Shown here: piece by piece, positions 24,703 to 33,767 of the stretch
Position numbering within the stretch: position 1 is the first letter of the stretch
How the letters are laid out: every line of letters begins with the position of its first letter
Assembly (NCBI RefSeq): GCF_000382345.1
Contig: NZ_KB908083.1
Coordinates: 86,382 to 150,381 of the forward strand
DNA length: 64,000 nucleotides
From: Massilia niastensis DSM 21313
GTDB taxonomy: Bacteria > Pseudomonadota > Gammaproteobacteria > Burkholderiales > Burkholderiaceae_D
Direction: 5' to 3'
Program-made: the position numbers and the translations under genes
The notes under the pieces: generated by a model
The model's input: only the letters and a program-made list of their open reading frames with translations
Databases searched by the model: none
Told to the model about the DNA's origin: nothing

Positions 24703-26511
24703 ATGAAAGGCTTCCTCTGCAGATTGCGGCTGTCCAGCCTGGTGACCATTGCCGTATGCGCGACCGTGGCGCTGACCGTCGTGTTGCAACTGACTTTGGT
24801 AAACCACTTCGCGGTACGCCAGGCCGGCGCCGAGGCCGAGCTGCGGCTGCAGCAATTGTCCTGGCAGATGCGCGACTCGCTGAACCGGGTCATCGAGCAG
24901 GCCGGCGGCGACATCCGCCTGCTGACCGAGCTGCCCCAGGTACGCCAGGCGCGCGATCCCGCCGCGGCCCGGGCGGCGCTGGAAAGCCTGCAGCGCACCT
25001 TCCCCGACTACGCCTGGATCGGCATCGCCGACCCCGAGGGCAAGGTGGTGGCCTCGACCAAGGGCTTGCTGGAGGGCGCGAACGTCGGCGCGCGTCCCTG
25101 GTTCCAGGCCGGGCGGCACACCGTCCATGCCACCGACTACCATCCGGCGCTGCTGCTCGACAAGCTGCTGCCGCGCAGCCCCGACCCCTGGCGCTTCGTC
25201 GATCTCTCCGGACCGGTGCTCGGGCCCAAGGGCGAGGTGCTGGGCGTGCTCGGGGTGCACCTGAGCTGGGACTGGGCGCGGCGCCGCGCGCGCAGGCTGC
25301 TGACCCCGGCCCTGCGCCAGTACGGCGCCGAGATCATCGTGGTGCGCGGCGACGGCACCGTGATGCTCGGCCCGGACGAGCTGGTCGAGAAGAAGATCGT
25401 GACCACCAGCCTGCAACTGGCCCTGCAGGGCGAGACCGGGGCGCTGCGCGAGCGCTGGCCGGACGGCCGCACCTACCTGACCGGCTACAGCCAGACCGGC
25501 GAAGCGGACAATCCGGCCTCGCTGCGCTGGGCGGTCCTGGTGCGCCAGGTCGAGGACAAGGCGCTCGAAGGCACGCGCGACCTGCAGCGGCGCATGCTGC
25601 TCGGCAGTATCCTGCTTGCCGTGGCGCTGGTCATCGTCGTGGCCCTGCTGGCGCGCCGCCTGAGCCGTCCCATGGCGCAGCTGGGCCAGGCCATCGAACG
25701 CGCCACCGAGGCGACCGCCCTCGGGGCGGAGCCGCCGCCGATCCCGCAGGTCGACGGTTTCCATGAAGCCAATGTCTTGTCGAGCACGATGGGCAAGCTC
25801 GTGCGCAGCGAATGGGAAAGCCGCTGCGCGCTGCTGGCGCTGAACGAGCGGCTGGAAACCGCGGTTGCCGAGCGCACCGCCGAACTGCAGGCGCTGCTGC
25901 TGCGCGACGTGCTGACCGGCCTGCCGAACCGCCGCGCGCTGCTCGGCGCCTTGCCGGAAGCGATGGGCCGCGCGCGGCGCGTCGGCCGGCCGGCGGCCCT
26001 GCTGTTCATCGACATGGACGGCTTCAAGGCGGTCAACGATACCTATGGCCACGAAGAGGGCGACGAGCTGCTGCGCCAGTTCGGCGCGCGCCTGGCCCAC
26101 GCCCTGCGCAAGACCGACATGGTGGCGCGCCTGGCCGGCGACGAGTTCGTCGTCGTGCTGGAGATGCTGACCGACGGCCTGGATGCCGAGGACACGGCGC
26201 GCAAGCTGCTGGAACGCATCCAGGAACCCTTCGCGCTGCGCACCACCGAGGTGACGGTCGGCGCCAGCATCGGGGTGGCGCTGCACCGGCCGGACGAGGC
26301 GCCGGACCTGGACGGCTGGTTGGCGCGCGCCGACCACGCGATGTATGCGGCCAAGCGCGCCGGCAAGAACCAGGTGGCGCTGGCGGCGACCCTGTCTGAG
26401 GGCGGGCTTGCCCGGATGCAAAGCGGGCTGCTACCATTCGCCGCACTTCCCGTCGCCCGAACGCCATGTCAGAAATCAGCCAACTCATCGTCACCCTCAA
26501 GCGCCAGCTGA
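24703..26511 (+). CDS. Membrane-anchored Cache-GGDEF diguanylate cyclase
   Basis: The protein has 602 residues. A transmembrane helix at about 11-33, an extracytoplasmic Cache-type sensor (about 35-280, with FPDYAWIGIADPEGKVVAST) and a second helix near 300 (LLGSILLAVALVIVVALLA) lead into a HAMP-like and coiled segment and a GGDEF domain. The active-site motif is AGDEF at 478-482, a variant that can be active. The last 45 bases overlap the next gene in another frame, and residues after NQVALAATL are not part of the domain. Confidence 0.9.
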   Translation: MKGFLCRLRLSSLVTIAVCATVALTVVLQLTLVNHFAVRQAGAEAELRLQQLSWQMRDSLNRVIEQAGGDIRLLTELPQVRQARDPAAARAALESLQRTFPDYAWIGIADPEGKVVASTKGLLEGANVGARPWFQAGRHTVHATDYHPALLLDKLLPRSPDPWRFVDLSGPVLGPKGEVLGVLGVHLSWDWARRRARRLLTPALRQYGAEIIVVRGDGTVMLGPDELVEKKIVTTSLQLALQGETGALRERWPDGRTYLTGYSQTGEADNPASLRWAVLVRQVEDKALEGTRDLQRRMLLGSILLAVALVIVVALLARRLSRPMAQLGQAIERATEATALGAEPPPIPQVDGFHEANVLSSTMGKLVRSEWESRCALLALNERLETAVAERTAELQALLLRDVLTGLPNRRALLGALPEAMGRARRVGRPAALLFIDMDGFKAVNDTYGHEEGDELLRQFGARLAHALRKTDMVARLAGDEFVVVLEMLTDGLDAEDTARKLLERIQEPFALRTTEVTVGASIGVALHRPDEAPDLDGWLARADHAMYAAKRAGKNQVALAATLSEGGLARMQSGLLPFAALPVARTPCQKSANSSSPSSAS

Positions 26512-27197
26512 AGCAGCAGGGGATGACTTATCGCGACGTGGCGGCGGCCCTCGGCCTGTCCGAGCCGAGCGTCAAGCGCCTGTTCGCGAGCGAGCAGTTC
26601 ACGCTGGACCGGGTGATCGAGGTCTGCAACCTGCTCGGCTTCACGCTGGCCGAACTGGCGCAGGAAGCGCAGCAGGGCCAGCGCCGCCTGCGCACCCTGA
26701 GCGCGGAGCAGGAGGGCGAGCTGGTGTCGGACGCGAAGCTGCTGCTGGTGGCGGTGTGCGCGCTGAATCACTGGAGCCTGGCCGACATGCTGGCCGTCTA
26801 CCGGCTGACCGAAGCCGAATGCGTGCAGCATTTGCTGCGCCTGGACCGCCTGCGGCTGATCACGCTGTTGCCGGGTAACCGCATCCGCCTGAACGTGGCG
26901 CGCGATTTCGACTGGCTGGCCGACGGGCCGATCCGGCGCTACTTCCGCGAACAGGGCATGCACGAATTCCTCGATGGCGGTTTCGACCAGCAGGGCGAGT
27001 CGCTCGATTTCGCGCACGGCATGCTGACCGAGAGCGCGCAGGCCAAGCTGCGCGCGGAACTGCGGCAATTGCGGGCGCGCTTCGCGCAGCTGCACGAGGA
27101 GAGCCTGGCGGCGCCGCTGGCGCAGCGCCGCGGCAGCGGCCTGCTGCTGGCGCTGCGCGAGTGGGAGCCGGCGGCGTTCGGGGCCTTGCGGCGGTAG
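26466..27197 (+). CDS. XRE-family helix-turn-helix regulator
   Basis: A 243-residue protein. The N-terminal helix-turn-helix is MTYRDVAAALGLSEPSVKRLFASEQFTLDRV. The remaining 170 residues are helical and include a possible second winged helix (WSLADMLAVYRLTEAECVQHLLRLDRL). It starts inside the 3' end of the GGDEF gene (46-base overlap) and so is probably co-expressed with it. The target is unknown. Many Burkholderiales carry a similar stand-alone protein. Confidence 0.82.
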   Translation: MSEISQLIVTLKRQLKQQGMTYRDVAAALGLSEPSVKRLFASEQFTLDRVIEVCNLLGFTLAELAQEAQQGQRRLRTLSAEQEGELVSDAKLLLVAVCALNHWSLADMLAVYRLTEAECVQHLLRLDRLRLITLLPGNRIRLNVARDFDWLADGPIRRYFREQGMHEFLDGGFDQQGESLDFAHGMLTESAQAKLRAELRQLRARFAQLHEESLAAPLAQRRGSGLLLALREWEPAAFGALRR

Positions 27198-27206
27198 TTG
27201 AACACG

Positions 27207-27304
27207 TAGGGTGGGCGGATTCCGCCCACGCGGTGATACGGGCAAATCGCATATCGGGGGTGTGAACGCCGGTTGAACGCGTGGGCGGGAGACCCGCCCA
27301 CGCT
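27207..27304. repeat. REP-like inverted hairpin pair
   Basis: GTGGGCGGATTCCGCCCAC (27211-27229) and the arm pair GTGGGCGG/CCGCCCAC (27281-27301) form two hairpins in opposite orientation about 50 bases apart, as in REP doublets. They sit between the ends of convergent genes and may serve as terminators. Confidence 0.6.
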
Positions 27305-28625
27305 ACTGCGCGTCGATCCGGTAATCCCAGGCCGCCAGCCTGCGCTTCGCCGCACCGCCCGGCAGCGTGTACTGCTGCGGCGCCCCGCTCAGGTTGACCG
27401 CGACCGACACCGCATTGCCATCCTTTTCGCGCCGGAACGCGAACACCTTGTCGTTGCCGGTCTCCAGTACCTTGGCCGGTCCGCCGTGCTGGCCATTCCA
27501 CAGCGCGCGGTTGTCGTGCTTGAGCTTGAGCAGCCCGGCGTAGAAGGTGGCGTACGGATAGTCCTTCCAGTCGATCGGATCCTTCTCGAAGAACTTCAGC
27601 CGCTTGTCGAAGCCGGCTTCCTGGCCGCCGTAGATCAGGGGCATGCCCGGCAGCGTGGCCGCCAGCACCGCCATCGCCTTGAACGCCGGCCCATAGTGCT
27701 CGGCGTCGCTGCCGTGCCAGGAGTTCTCGTCGTGGTTGCTGGTGAAGCGCATGCGGTAGGCGTGGGCGGGGTAGGGCAGCGGCGGTTTCTCGAGGAAGGC
27801 GCGCAGGGCGCGGGCATCGGATTTGCCCTTGGCGATGTCCTTGAAGATGCCCAGGGTGTCCCAGCCATAGGTCATGTCGAAGGCGCCGTGCAGTTCCGGC
27901 TGCCAGGCCTCGGCCAGCATGAACACCGGCTTGATCTTCTCCAGCTCGACCCGGGTCTGCTCCCAGAACGCGGTCGGCACCTTGGCCGCGACGTCGGCGC
28001 GGAAGCCGTCGATGCCGGTCTCGCGCACCCAGAACGCCATCGCCTCGCCCATGCCCTTCCACAGGCCGGGCTGCTTCCAGTCCAGGCCGGTCACGTCGGT
28101 CCAGTACTCCGGCTCCGCGCCCTCGGTATAGGTGACCGGATAGATCTCGCCCTTGTCGTTCTTCAGGTACCAGTCCTTGTGCTCGACCGTCCACGGATGG
28201 TCGAAGGCGGTGTGGTTCGCGACCCAGTCGAGGATCACGCGCATGCCCAGGCCCTGGGCCTGCTGCACCAGGCGCTTGAAGTCGTCCAGCGTGCCGAACT
28301 CGGGATTGACCGCCGTGTAGTCGCGCACCGCGTAGTAGCTGCCGAGCGTGCCCTTGCGGTTCATTGCGCCGATCGGCTGCACCGGCATCAGCCACAGGAT
28401 GTCGACGCCCATCTTGCGCAGGCGCGGCAGGTGGGCGGCAAAGGCCTTGAACGTCCCCTCCCTGGTGTACTGGCGGATGTTGACTTCGTAGATGTTCGCG
28501 CTGCGCGACCAGTCCACGTGCCCGCCCGCCGCCGGCTGGGCTTGCTGGGCAGACACGTGCAGCGGGGCAAGCGCGGTACACAGCGCAAAGCCGAGCAGGG
28601 AAAGGAAACGGGCGGCGTGTCTCAT
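27303..28625 (-). CDS. GH13 alpha-amylase-type glycoside hydrolase, exported
   Basis: The protein has 440 residues with a signal peptide ending at VSAQ. The GH13 motifs are in order: DWVANHT (region I), GFRADVA (region II, nucleophile aspartate), LAEAW (region III, acid/base) and FTSNHDENSW (region IV). The C-terminal beta domain is short. It is of the maltogenic/alpha-amylase group and acts in the periplasm or outside the cell on starch-like glucans. It is a single gene; the porin-like gene on the other strand starts 190 bases away. Confidence 0.93.
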   Translation of the reverse strand: MRHAARFLSLLGFALCTALAPLHVSAQQAQPAAGGHVDWSRSANIYEVNIRQYTREGTFKAFAAHLPRLRKMGVDILWLMPVQPIGAMNRKGTLGSYYAVRDYTAVNPEFGTLDDFKRLVQQAQGLGMRVILDWVANHTAFDHPWTVEHKDWYLKNDKGEIYPVTYTEGAEPEYWTDVTGLDWKQPGLWKGMGEAMAFWVRETGIDGFRADVAAKVPTAFWEQTRVELEKIKPVFMLAEAWQPELHGAFDMTYGWDTLGIFKDIAKGKSDARALRAFLEKPPLPYPAHAYRMRFTSNHDENSWHGSDAEHYGPAFKAMAVLAATLPGMPLIYGGQEAGFDKRLKFFEKDPIDWKDYPYATFYAGLLKLKHDNRALWNGQHGGPAKVLETGNDKVFAFRREKDGNAVSVAVNLSGAPQQYTLPGGAAKRRLAAWDYRIDAQ

Positions 28626-28814
28626 CGATTGTCCTTGTTATTGGCCAAAATAAATTCCGCCCATTGTAAGGCGCTCGATCAAGCGATATGCATAAAAGTT
28701 CGGCTCGGCGGGTTTCAAAACCCGGTTTTTTGGCCTACCCTAGAGTTGTGTGCGGTATTAGACAGATCGTCTCGGAACTAAGCGGCTAACTTAGGGCCAG
28801 AGAGGGATGACGCT

Positions 28815-29798
28815 ATGAAATTGTCAATCGTCGCATGTGTCGTGCTCGGAGGAAGCGCGGCATGCGTCTCGGCGCAAGACACGGTGACCCCGCATGGGGG
28901 CGCCAACGCCGGGGCTGTCAAGGAATACGCCTGCACCGACAGCTGTGTGCAGGGCACGCGTGCGCCCGGCCAGGCAGCGCTGGCGGCGCAGGCGGATGCG
29001 CCCGCCATCTTCACGATCGAGCAGGAAGAGAACGCTGGCGCGCTGCGTCGGCTGCAGGGCGCGCCGGGCACGCTCGCGGTCGGACGGCAGTACAGCCTCG
29101 AATACATGGCGATCAACGATGTCGCCGATCCCTTCCACGGCGGCCTGGCCGGCGCCGCCGCGCCGAACGGCCGGCGCGCCGAAGACAGCGTCACCTACCA
29201 GGGCAGTGTCGCCGGCCTGTCGACCGGCACCCAGTGGCGCAAGGGCGATGTCGACGGCTCGCCCGCGGGACGCGCCTGGGGCATGACGGTCGGCCTCAAG
29301 GCCGGACCCCTGACGATCCGCGCCGCCCACCAGAACCGCAACGTGGCCAAGATCACCCGCTACGACCAGGTCGGCATCAGCATGGCGGCCAAGAATTCCC
29401 TCCTCGCCGCCAACATGCGCTTCGACTGGGGCACTGCCTATGCGGCCTATAGCGCCAGCAAGGGCTGGGGCAGTTCGCCGCTGTTCAATCCCGACAATCC
29501 CTACAGCGTCGGCATCGCGACCACGCCCTCGACCAACAGCCGCGACGTGCTGGCCGGGGTGGCGGTGCCGGTCGGCCATGCGACCACGCTGCTGGCCTCG
29601 TTCATCCGCAAGAACGACCGCGATCCGGCCGACCGCGACGCGCGCCAGGTGGCCGTCGGGGCCAGCTATGCGGTGTCGCGCAGGCTCGACTTCTACGCCG
29701 CGTATTCGCGCATCCAGCACCTGAGCGCCGTCCCGCTCGGCAGCGTGCGTCCGGGCAGCGGCGCGGCCATCAATGTCGGGATGCGGCGCGCGTTCTAG
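28815..29798 (+). CDS. Gram-negative porin-like outer membrane protein
   Basis: A protein of 327 residues with a signal peptide (SIVACVVLGGSAACVSA). The mature part has alternating amphipathic strands, for example AWGMTVGLKAGPLTIRAAHQ and LDFYAAYSRIQHL, and ends in phenylalanine (GMRRAF), the outer-membrane insertion signal. It fits the betaproteobacterial trimeric porin family, although the N-terminal 70 residues are unusual and the first strands are hard to place. It may be a divergent porin. Confidence 0.75.
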   Translation: MKLSIVACVVLGGSAACVSAQDTVTPHGGANAGAVKEYACTDSCVQGTRAPGQAALAAQADAPAIFTIEQEENAGALRRLQGAPGTLAVGRQYSLEYMAINDVADPFHGGLAGAAAPNGRRAEDSVTYQGSVAGLSTGTQWRKGDVDGSPAGRAWGMTVGLKAGPLTIRAAHQNRNVAKITRYDQVGISMAAKNSLLAANMRFDWGTAYAAYSASKGWGSSPLFNPDNPYSVGIATTPSTNSRDVLAGVAVPVGHATTLLASFIRKNDRDPADRDARQVAVGASYAVSRRLDFYAAYSRIQHLSAVPLGSVRPGSGAAINVGMRRAF

Positions 29799-29880
29799 GT
29801 CCTTGCCCAGCGCTGCGCCGCTGTACGGCGAAAGTCAGTACGCTGTCTCCATGGTTCAATGATCATCTACTGGAGGCATC

Positions 29881-30318
29881 ATGACTGGCGCTAGCACACT
29901 TGATCCGGACAACTTCCCGGAACGACCCGACCGTAGCCTGGGCAAGGGTCACGGCATCGACTCGCTCGGTCCGAGCGACATTTCCGACACCGGCAGCGAC
30001 GTGGTGGGCGGCCCCGGTTTCGCGGGCAACCTCGATCCGGAGCAGCGACTCGATTTCGACGAAGGCACGACCTCGGACCTGGAGGCCAGCCACGCGCACG
30101 GTACCGCGGGCCCGGACGTGGGCGACGCGAATTTTTCGGGTGACAGCGACATGGGCGGCACCGGCGAGCGGGCCGCGGCCGGCCGCGATACCGTTGCCAA
30201 GGATGGCGCCGACATCGACACCGACCACATCGAGTCCATCCCCGATCTGCCGCTGACCGAGGAGGACACCGACTTCCTATCGAGCCAGCCGCCGGGACAG
30301 GGTAAGGGCCGCAAATAG
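29881..30318 (+). CDS. Acidic, low-complexity hypothetical protein
   Basis: The protein has 145 residues, rich in Asp, Gly, Ser and Glu and poor in hydrophobics, so it is probably disordered. No signal peptide or domain is seen. A GGAGG-like site (ctggaggcatc) precedes the ATG. The 3' end overlaps the convergent SDR gene by 42 bases. I do not recognise the family; hydrophilin-like stress proteins have similar composition, but this is only resemblance. Confidence 0.65.
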   Translation: MTGASTLDPDNFPERPDRSLGKGHGIDSLGPSDISDTGSDVVGGPGFAGNLDPEQRLDFDEGTTSDLEASHAHGTAGPDVGDANFSGDSDMGGTGERAAAGRDTVAKDGADIDTDHIESIPDLPLTEEDTDFLSSQPPGQGKGRK

Positions 30319-31299
30319 CGCGCCGCCGCCCAGCAGGGCGGTCATGAGCGGACCCGAGCGCAGGCTGGCCTTCGTGTACAGGCTGTTCTCGGCGACGTGG
30401 TGCCGCATGCCCTGGCGCTGGCGCAGTTCGTGCGTGTGGTCGGGCGCATGCAGCGCGTCGCGGCGGCCCGGGAGGGTCGTGACGGGCGACTTCTGCTGCT
30501 TGAACATGGTTGCGCGCATGTAGCGGTCGAACAGGCCGGGCATGGCGCGCGAGCCGGCCGAGATCATCTTCGAGGCGCCGCCCACGAACACGTCGCGCTT
30601 CGGATGCTGGGCCGCGTACAGGATGGCGTCGGCCACCAGTTCCGGCGCGTAGATCGGCGGGGGCAGGGCCGGTTCCTTGTCCATGTAGTTCTTGGCGTGC
30701 ACCGCGAACATGGTGTCGATGGCGGCCGGCTTGACCAGCGTGACCGACAGCGGCGCATCTTCCTTTTCCAGTTCCATGCGCAGCGACTCGGTGAAGGCTT
30801 TCACCGCGTGCTTGGACGCGGAGTACATCCCCTGCAGCGGCACGGCGCGGTCCGACACTTCGCTGCCGATGTTGATGAGGGCGCCGCCGCCGCGGGTCTT
30901 CATGCGCTTCACCGCTTCCAGCGAGCCGTTCACCACACCCCAGAAATTGGTCTGGAACAGGCGGTGGTGGTCTTCGGGCGAGACGTCCTCGAGACGGCCG
31001 AAGACCGAGACCCCCGCATTGTTGACCCAGGTATCGATGCGCCCGAAGCGTTCCATGGCGACCTGGCCGATGCGTTCGACATCGGCGATGTTGCCGACGT
31101 CGGCCGCCACGGTGGCGACCGCGACGCCCTTGACGCGCAGTTCGCTGGCCAGTTCGTCGAGCGCATCGGCCGCCCGTGCGGCCAGCACCAGTTTCACGCC
31201 GCGTTCGGCGGCCATGCGGGCGGTGGTCAGGCCGATGCCGCTGGTGGCGCCGGTGATGACCATGACCTGTTCGCTGAGTTTCCGGAGTTTGACTGACAT
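30277..31299 (-). CDS. SDR-family oxidoreductase with C-terminal extension
   Basis: A protein of 340 residues from the ATG at 31299. TGATSGIG, NNAG and the catalytic YSASK (with S in NIGSEVSD) mark a classical SDR. About 90 extra residues follow, including a membrane-like C-terminal end (MTALLGGGALFAALTLSRRL). SDRs of this length are common next to stress genes in this group. The substrate is unknown. A longer frame from 31404 is GC-rich leader without family likeness. Confidence 0.88.
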   Translation of the reverse strand: MSVKLRKLSEQVMVITGATSGIGLTTARMAAERGVKLVLAARAADALDELASELRVKGVAVATVAADVGNIADVERIGQVAMERFGRIDTWVNNAGVSVFGRLEDVSPEDHHRLFQTNFWGVVNGSLEAVKRMKTRGGGALINIGSEVSDRAVPLQGMYSASKHAVKAFTESLRMELEKEDAPLSVTLVKPAAIDTMFAVHAKNYMDKEPALPPPIYAPELVADAILYAAQHPKRDVFVGGASKMISAGSRAMPGLFDRYMRATMFKQQKSPVTTLPGRRDALHAPDHTHELRQRQGMRHHVAENSLYTKASLRSGPLMTALLGGGALFAALTLSRRLAR

Positions 31300-31451
31300 A
31301 TCGAATCCTTTCCGTGCGTTGGACCAGGAAGGACTGCCACGGCGGCGCCGGGCAGGCCACGCGTTATCGAATAGATCACGTCGTGGCCGATGGGGGAATT
31401 TCAAGCGGTTTTTTTGATGGGGCCGGTGATGGCTGAGGAGGAGGGATGGGT

Positions 31452-31556
31452 AGGGTTGGCGGCGATGCCGCCGACGCGTCGATAGTGATCGGCACCATAT
31501 CGGGCTCGATGATCGTTCCGCTCACTATCGACGCGTGGACAAGCTTGTCCACCCTG
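31452..31556. repeat. REP-like element with nested inverted repeats
   Basis: A hairpin GGCGGC/GCCGCC (31458-31472), then ACGCGTCGATAGTGA (about 31474-31488) that is repeated inverted at 31522-31536, then the palindrome GTGGACAAGCTTGTCCAC (31535-31552). The whole folds into a long cruciform with hairpins at both feet. It sits directly after the sulfate-binding protein gene. Confidence 0.6.
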
Positions 31557-31560
31557 GGGA

Positions 31561-32565
31561 TTACTTGCCAGGCGCATAGATCTGGTCGAACACGCCGCCA
31601 TCCGCGAAGTGCGCCTTCTGCGCCTGGGTCCAGCCGCCCAGTTCGCTGATATTGAACAGCTTGATGTTCGGGAACTGCGTCGCGTATTTCTTCGCGAAAC
31701 GGTCCACCGCCGGACGGTAGTAATTCTTGGCAACGATCTCCTGGCCTTCGTCGCTGTACAGGTACTCGAGGTAAGCCTGCGCCACCTTGCGGGTGCCGCG
31801 CTTGTCGACGTTCTTGTCGACCACGGCCACCGGCGGCTCGGCCAGGATGCTGAGCGACGGAGCGATGATCTCGAACTTGTCCGGGCCCAGTTCGCGCAGG
31901 GCGAGCAGGGCTTCGTTTTCCCAGGCCAGCAGCACGTCGCCGATGCCGCGCTCCACGAAGGTGGTGGTCGCGCCGCGGGCGCCGGAATCGAGCACCGGCA
32001 CGTTCTTGTACAGGCGTCCCAGGAACTCGCGCGCCGTCTGCGGCGAGCCGCCCGGCTGGCGCAGCGCGTAGCCATAGGCCGCCAGGTGGTTCCAGCGCGC
32101 GCCGCCCGAGGTCTTCGGGTTCGGCGTGATCACGGACACGCCCGGCTTGACCAGGTCGCCCCAGTCGCGGATCTGTTTCGGGTTACCCTTGCGCACCAGG
32201 AACACGATGGTCGAGGTGTAAGGCGAGCTGCGATAGTTCAGCTCCTTTTCCCAACCGGGCGCAATCAGCCCACGTTCGCTGATAGCATCGATGTCGTAAG
32301 CAAGCGCCAGCGTGACGACGTCGGCCTGGAGGCCGTCGATCACGGCGCGCGCCTGCTTGCCCGAGCCGCCGTGCGATTGCTTGACCGTGACGTTGTCACC
32401 GCTCTTTGCCTTCCAGTGGCGGGCGAACGCGGCGTCGAAATCCTGGTAGAGCTCACGCGTCGGATCGTACGAAACGTTGAGCAGGGTAACGTCTGCCGCG
32501 AAAGCCGCGGACTGGGCCAGCAGCGTCAGTGCTGCCAGCGAGCGGATGATTGTCTTGCGAAACAT
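31561..32565 (-). CDS. sbp: Sulfate/thiosulfate ABC transporter substrate-binding protein
   Basis: The protein has 334 residues from the ATG at 32565, with a signal peptide ending AFAA. Family motifs are [13 protein letters not shown] near the mature N-terminus, [12 protein letters not shown] and [20 protein letters not shown], which line the sulfate pocket. It is the periplasmic receptor for sulfate uptake. No cysTWA permease or ATPase gene is near, so it must serve a transporter encoded elsewhere. A small gene of unknown role lies just upstream on the same strand. Confidence 0.95.
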   Translation of the reverse strand: MFRKTIIRSLAALTLLAQSAAFAADVTLLNVSYDPTRELYQDFDAAFARHWKAKSGDNVTVKQSHGGSGKQARAVIDGLQADVVTLALAYDIDAISERGLIAPGWEKELNYRSSPYTSTIVFLVRKGNPKQIRDWGDLVKPGVSVITPNPKTSGGARWNHLAAYGYALRQPGGSPQTAREFLGRLYKNVPVLDSGARGATTTFVERGIGDVLLAWENEALLALRELGPDKFEIIAPSLSILAEPPVAVVDKNVDKRGTRKVAQAYLEYLYSDEGQEIVAKNYYRPAVDRFAKKYATQFPNIKLFNISELGGWTQAQKAHFADGGVFDQIYAPGK

Positions 32566-32653
32566 TTGTTGTCTTTCGATGGTTGGGAACCTGTAGAGTA
32601 CGTTCCCGCCATCCATCGGAAAACGAATAAATTCGCTTAACAATATGAGATTT

Positions 32654-32866
32654 TCAGTGGGCCCTGGACAGGATCAGCAGCCAGCGGCGGAACAGCAGGA
32701 TCTCGACGTGGCCTGCGTCGACGCCGGTGTCGCACTCGATGATCGGGTTCACCGCATAGAAGCGCTTGCGGAAATCACGGGTGACCCGGATCTCGCGGCG
32801 GCCGATGCGGGCCATAAAAGGGACAGGTGCGTATTCCAGGCCGAAGGAGCTGTTCAGAGTGGTCAT
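32654..32866 (-). CDS. Small conserved-looking hypothetical protein upstream of sbp
   Basis: A 70-residue protein with AAGGAA six bases before the ATG. It is basic and has hydrophobic patches at the end ([17 protein letters not shown]). It lies 89 bases upstream of sbp on the same strand, so a link to sulfur nutrition is possible. It does not match OscA/DUF2292, which holds a similar place in some pseudomonads. Function unknown. Confidence 0.5.
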   Translation of the reverse strand: MTTLNSSFGLEYAPVPFMARIGRREIRVTRDFRKRFYAVNPIIECDTGVDAGHVEILLFRRWLLILSRAH

Positions 32867-32917
32867 GGCGTTTCCTTTTTATCGAGTTGTTGTGCAGTAA
32901 GTAAAGAATAGCACAAC

Positions 32918-32956
32918 TACTGTATAAATCTACAGGTACTGTGTGGATATACAGTA
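32918..32956 (+). promoter_or_regulatory. Tandem LexA (SOS) boxes before the PAP2 operon
   Basis: Two boxes fit CTGT-N8-ACAG: CTGTATAAATCTACAG (32920-32935) and CTGTGTGGATATACAG (32939-32954). Both are preceded by TA, and the second is followed by TA, as in the extended consensus. They lie 50-85 bases before the PAP2 gene at 33004, within its expected promoter. Confidence 0.75.
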
Positions 32957-33003
32957 AAAATATTTTTGTGGTTTTTTCGCCAAGCACCCTCATATCGTGC
33001 AGC

Positions 33004-33756
33004 ATGCTGAACAATGTCTTCCCCCGCCTGCACCGCTTCGCCGCGGCGCGCTTCTCGCCCGAGGGCGAATACGGCCTCCACCTGACCGTCGGCGTCGCGC
33101 TGCTGGTGGCCGCCATGGCCGTCTTCGCGCGCCTGGCCGGCGATGTCGTCGCCGGCGCGCCGATCACCCGGCTCGATGTCGAGGTCGCCAACTGGCTGCA
33201 CGCGCATGCCCACGACAACCACCTGTGGCGCCAGGCGCTGCTGGTGCTCACGCACCTGCACAGCACGCCCGGCGTGCTGGCCCTGGCGTGCGCCGCCGGC
33301 CTCTGGCTGTACCGGCGCGGACACCGCTACTGGGTGCTGGCGCTGGGGTCGGCGGTGCCGGGAGGCATGCTGCTGAACGTGGCGCTGAAGGAGACCTTCG
33401 AGCGCGCCCGTCCCCATTTCGAGGAACCCATCGTCAGCCTGGGCACCTACAGCTTCCCCAGCGGCCATACGATGGCGGCCACGGTGCTGTACGGCGTGCT
33501 GGCGTGTTACTTCGCGCGCCGGGCGCGCGGCTGGCCGGGCAGGGTGCTGCCCTTCGTGCTGGCGGCGCTGATGATCTTCTCGGTGGCGTTCTCGCGCATG
33601 TACCTCGGCGCGCACTACCTGTCGGACGTGCTCGCGGCGACGGCCGAAGGCTGCGCCTGGCTGGCCATCTGCCTCTCCGGGGCCACCACCCTGAACCGGC
33701 GCCGCATTGCACGCGAGCGGCGCGCGACCGGTTCGGCCCCGCCCGAAGAAATCTGA
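33004..33756 (+). CDS. PAP2-family membrane phosphatase
   Basis: The protein has 250 residues from the ATG at 33004. Six transmembrane helices carry the three-part phosphatase site: K-x6-RP (KETFERARP), PSGH (FPSGHTMAA) and SR-x5-H (SRMYLGAHYLSD). Such enzymes dephosphorylate phosphatidic acid, phosphatidylglycerophosphate or undecaprenyl pyrophosphate at the outer face of the inner membrane. It is followed after 11 bases by a phosphoesterase gene, and two LexA boxes precede it, so it is probably DNA-damage-inducible. Confidence 0.92.
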   Translation: MLNNVFPRLHRFAAARFSPEGEYGLHLTVGVALLVAAMAVFARLAGDVVAGAPITRLDVEVANWLHAHAHDNHLWRQALLVLTHLHSTPGVLALACAAGLWLYRRGHRYWVLALGSAVPGGMLLNVALKETFERARPHFEEPIVSLGTYSFPSGHTMAATVLYGVLACYFARRARGWPGRVLPFVLAALMIFSVAFSRMYLGAHYLSDVLAATAEGCAWLAICLSGATTLNRRRIARERRATGSAPPEEI

Positions 33757-33767
33757 AAGGAGCCACG

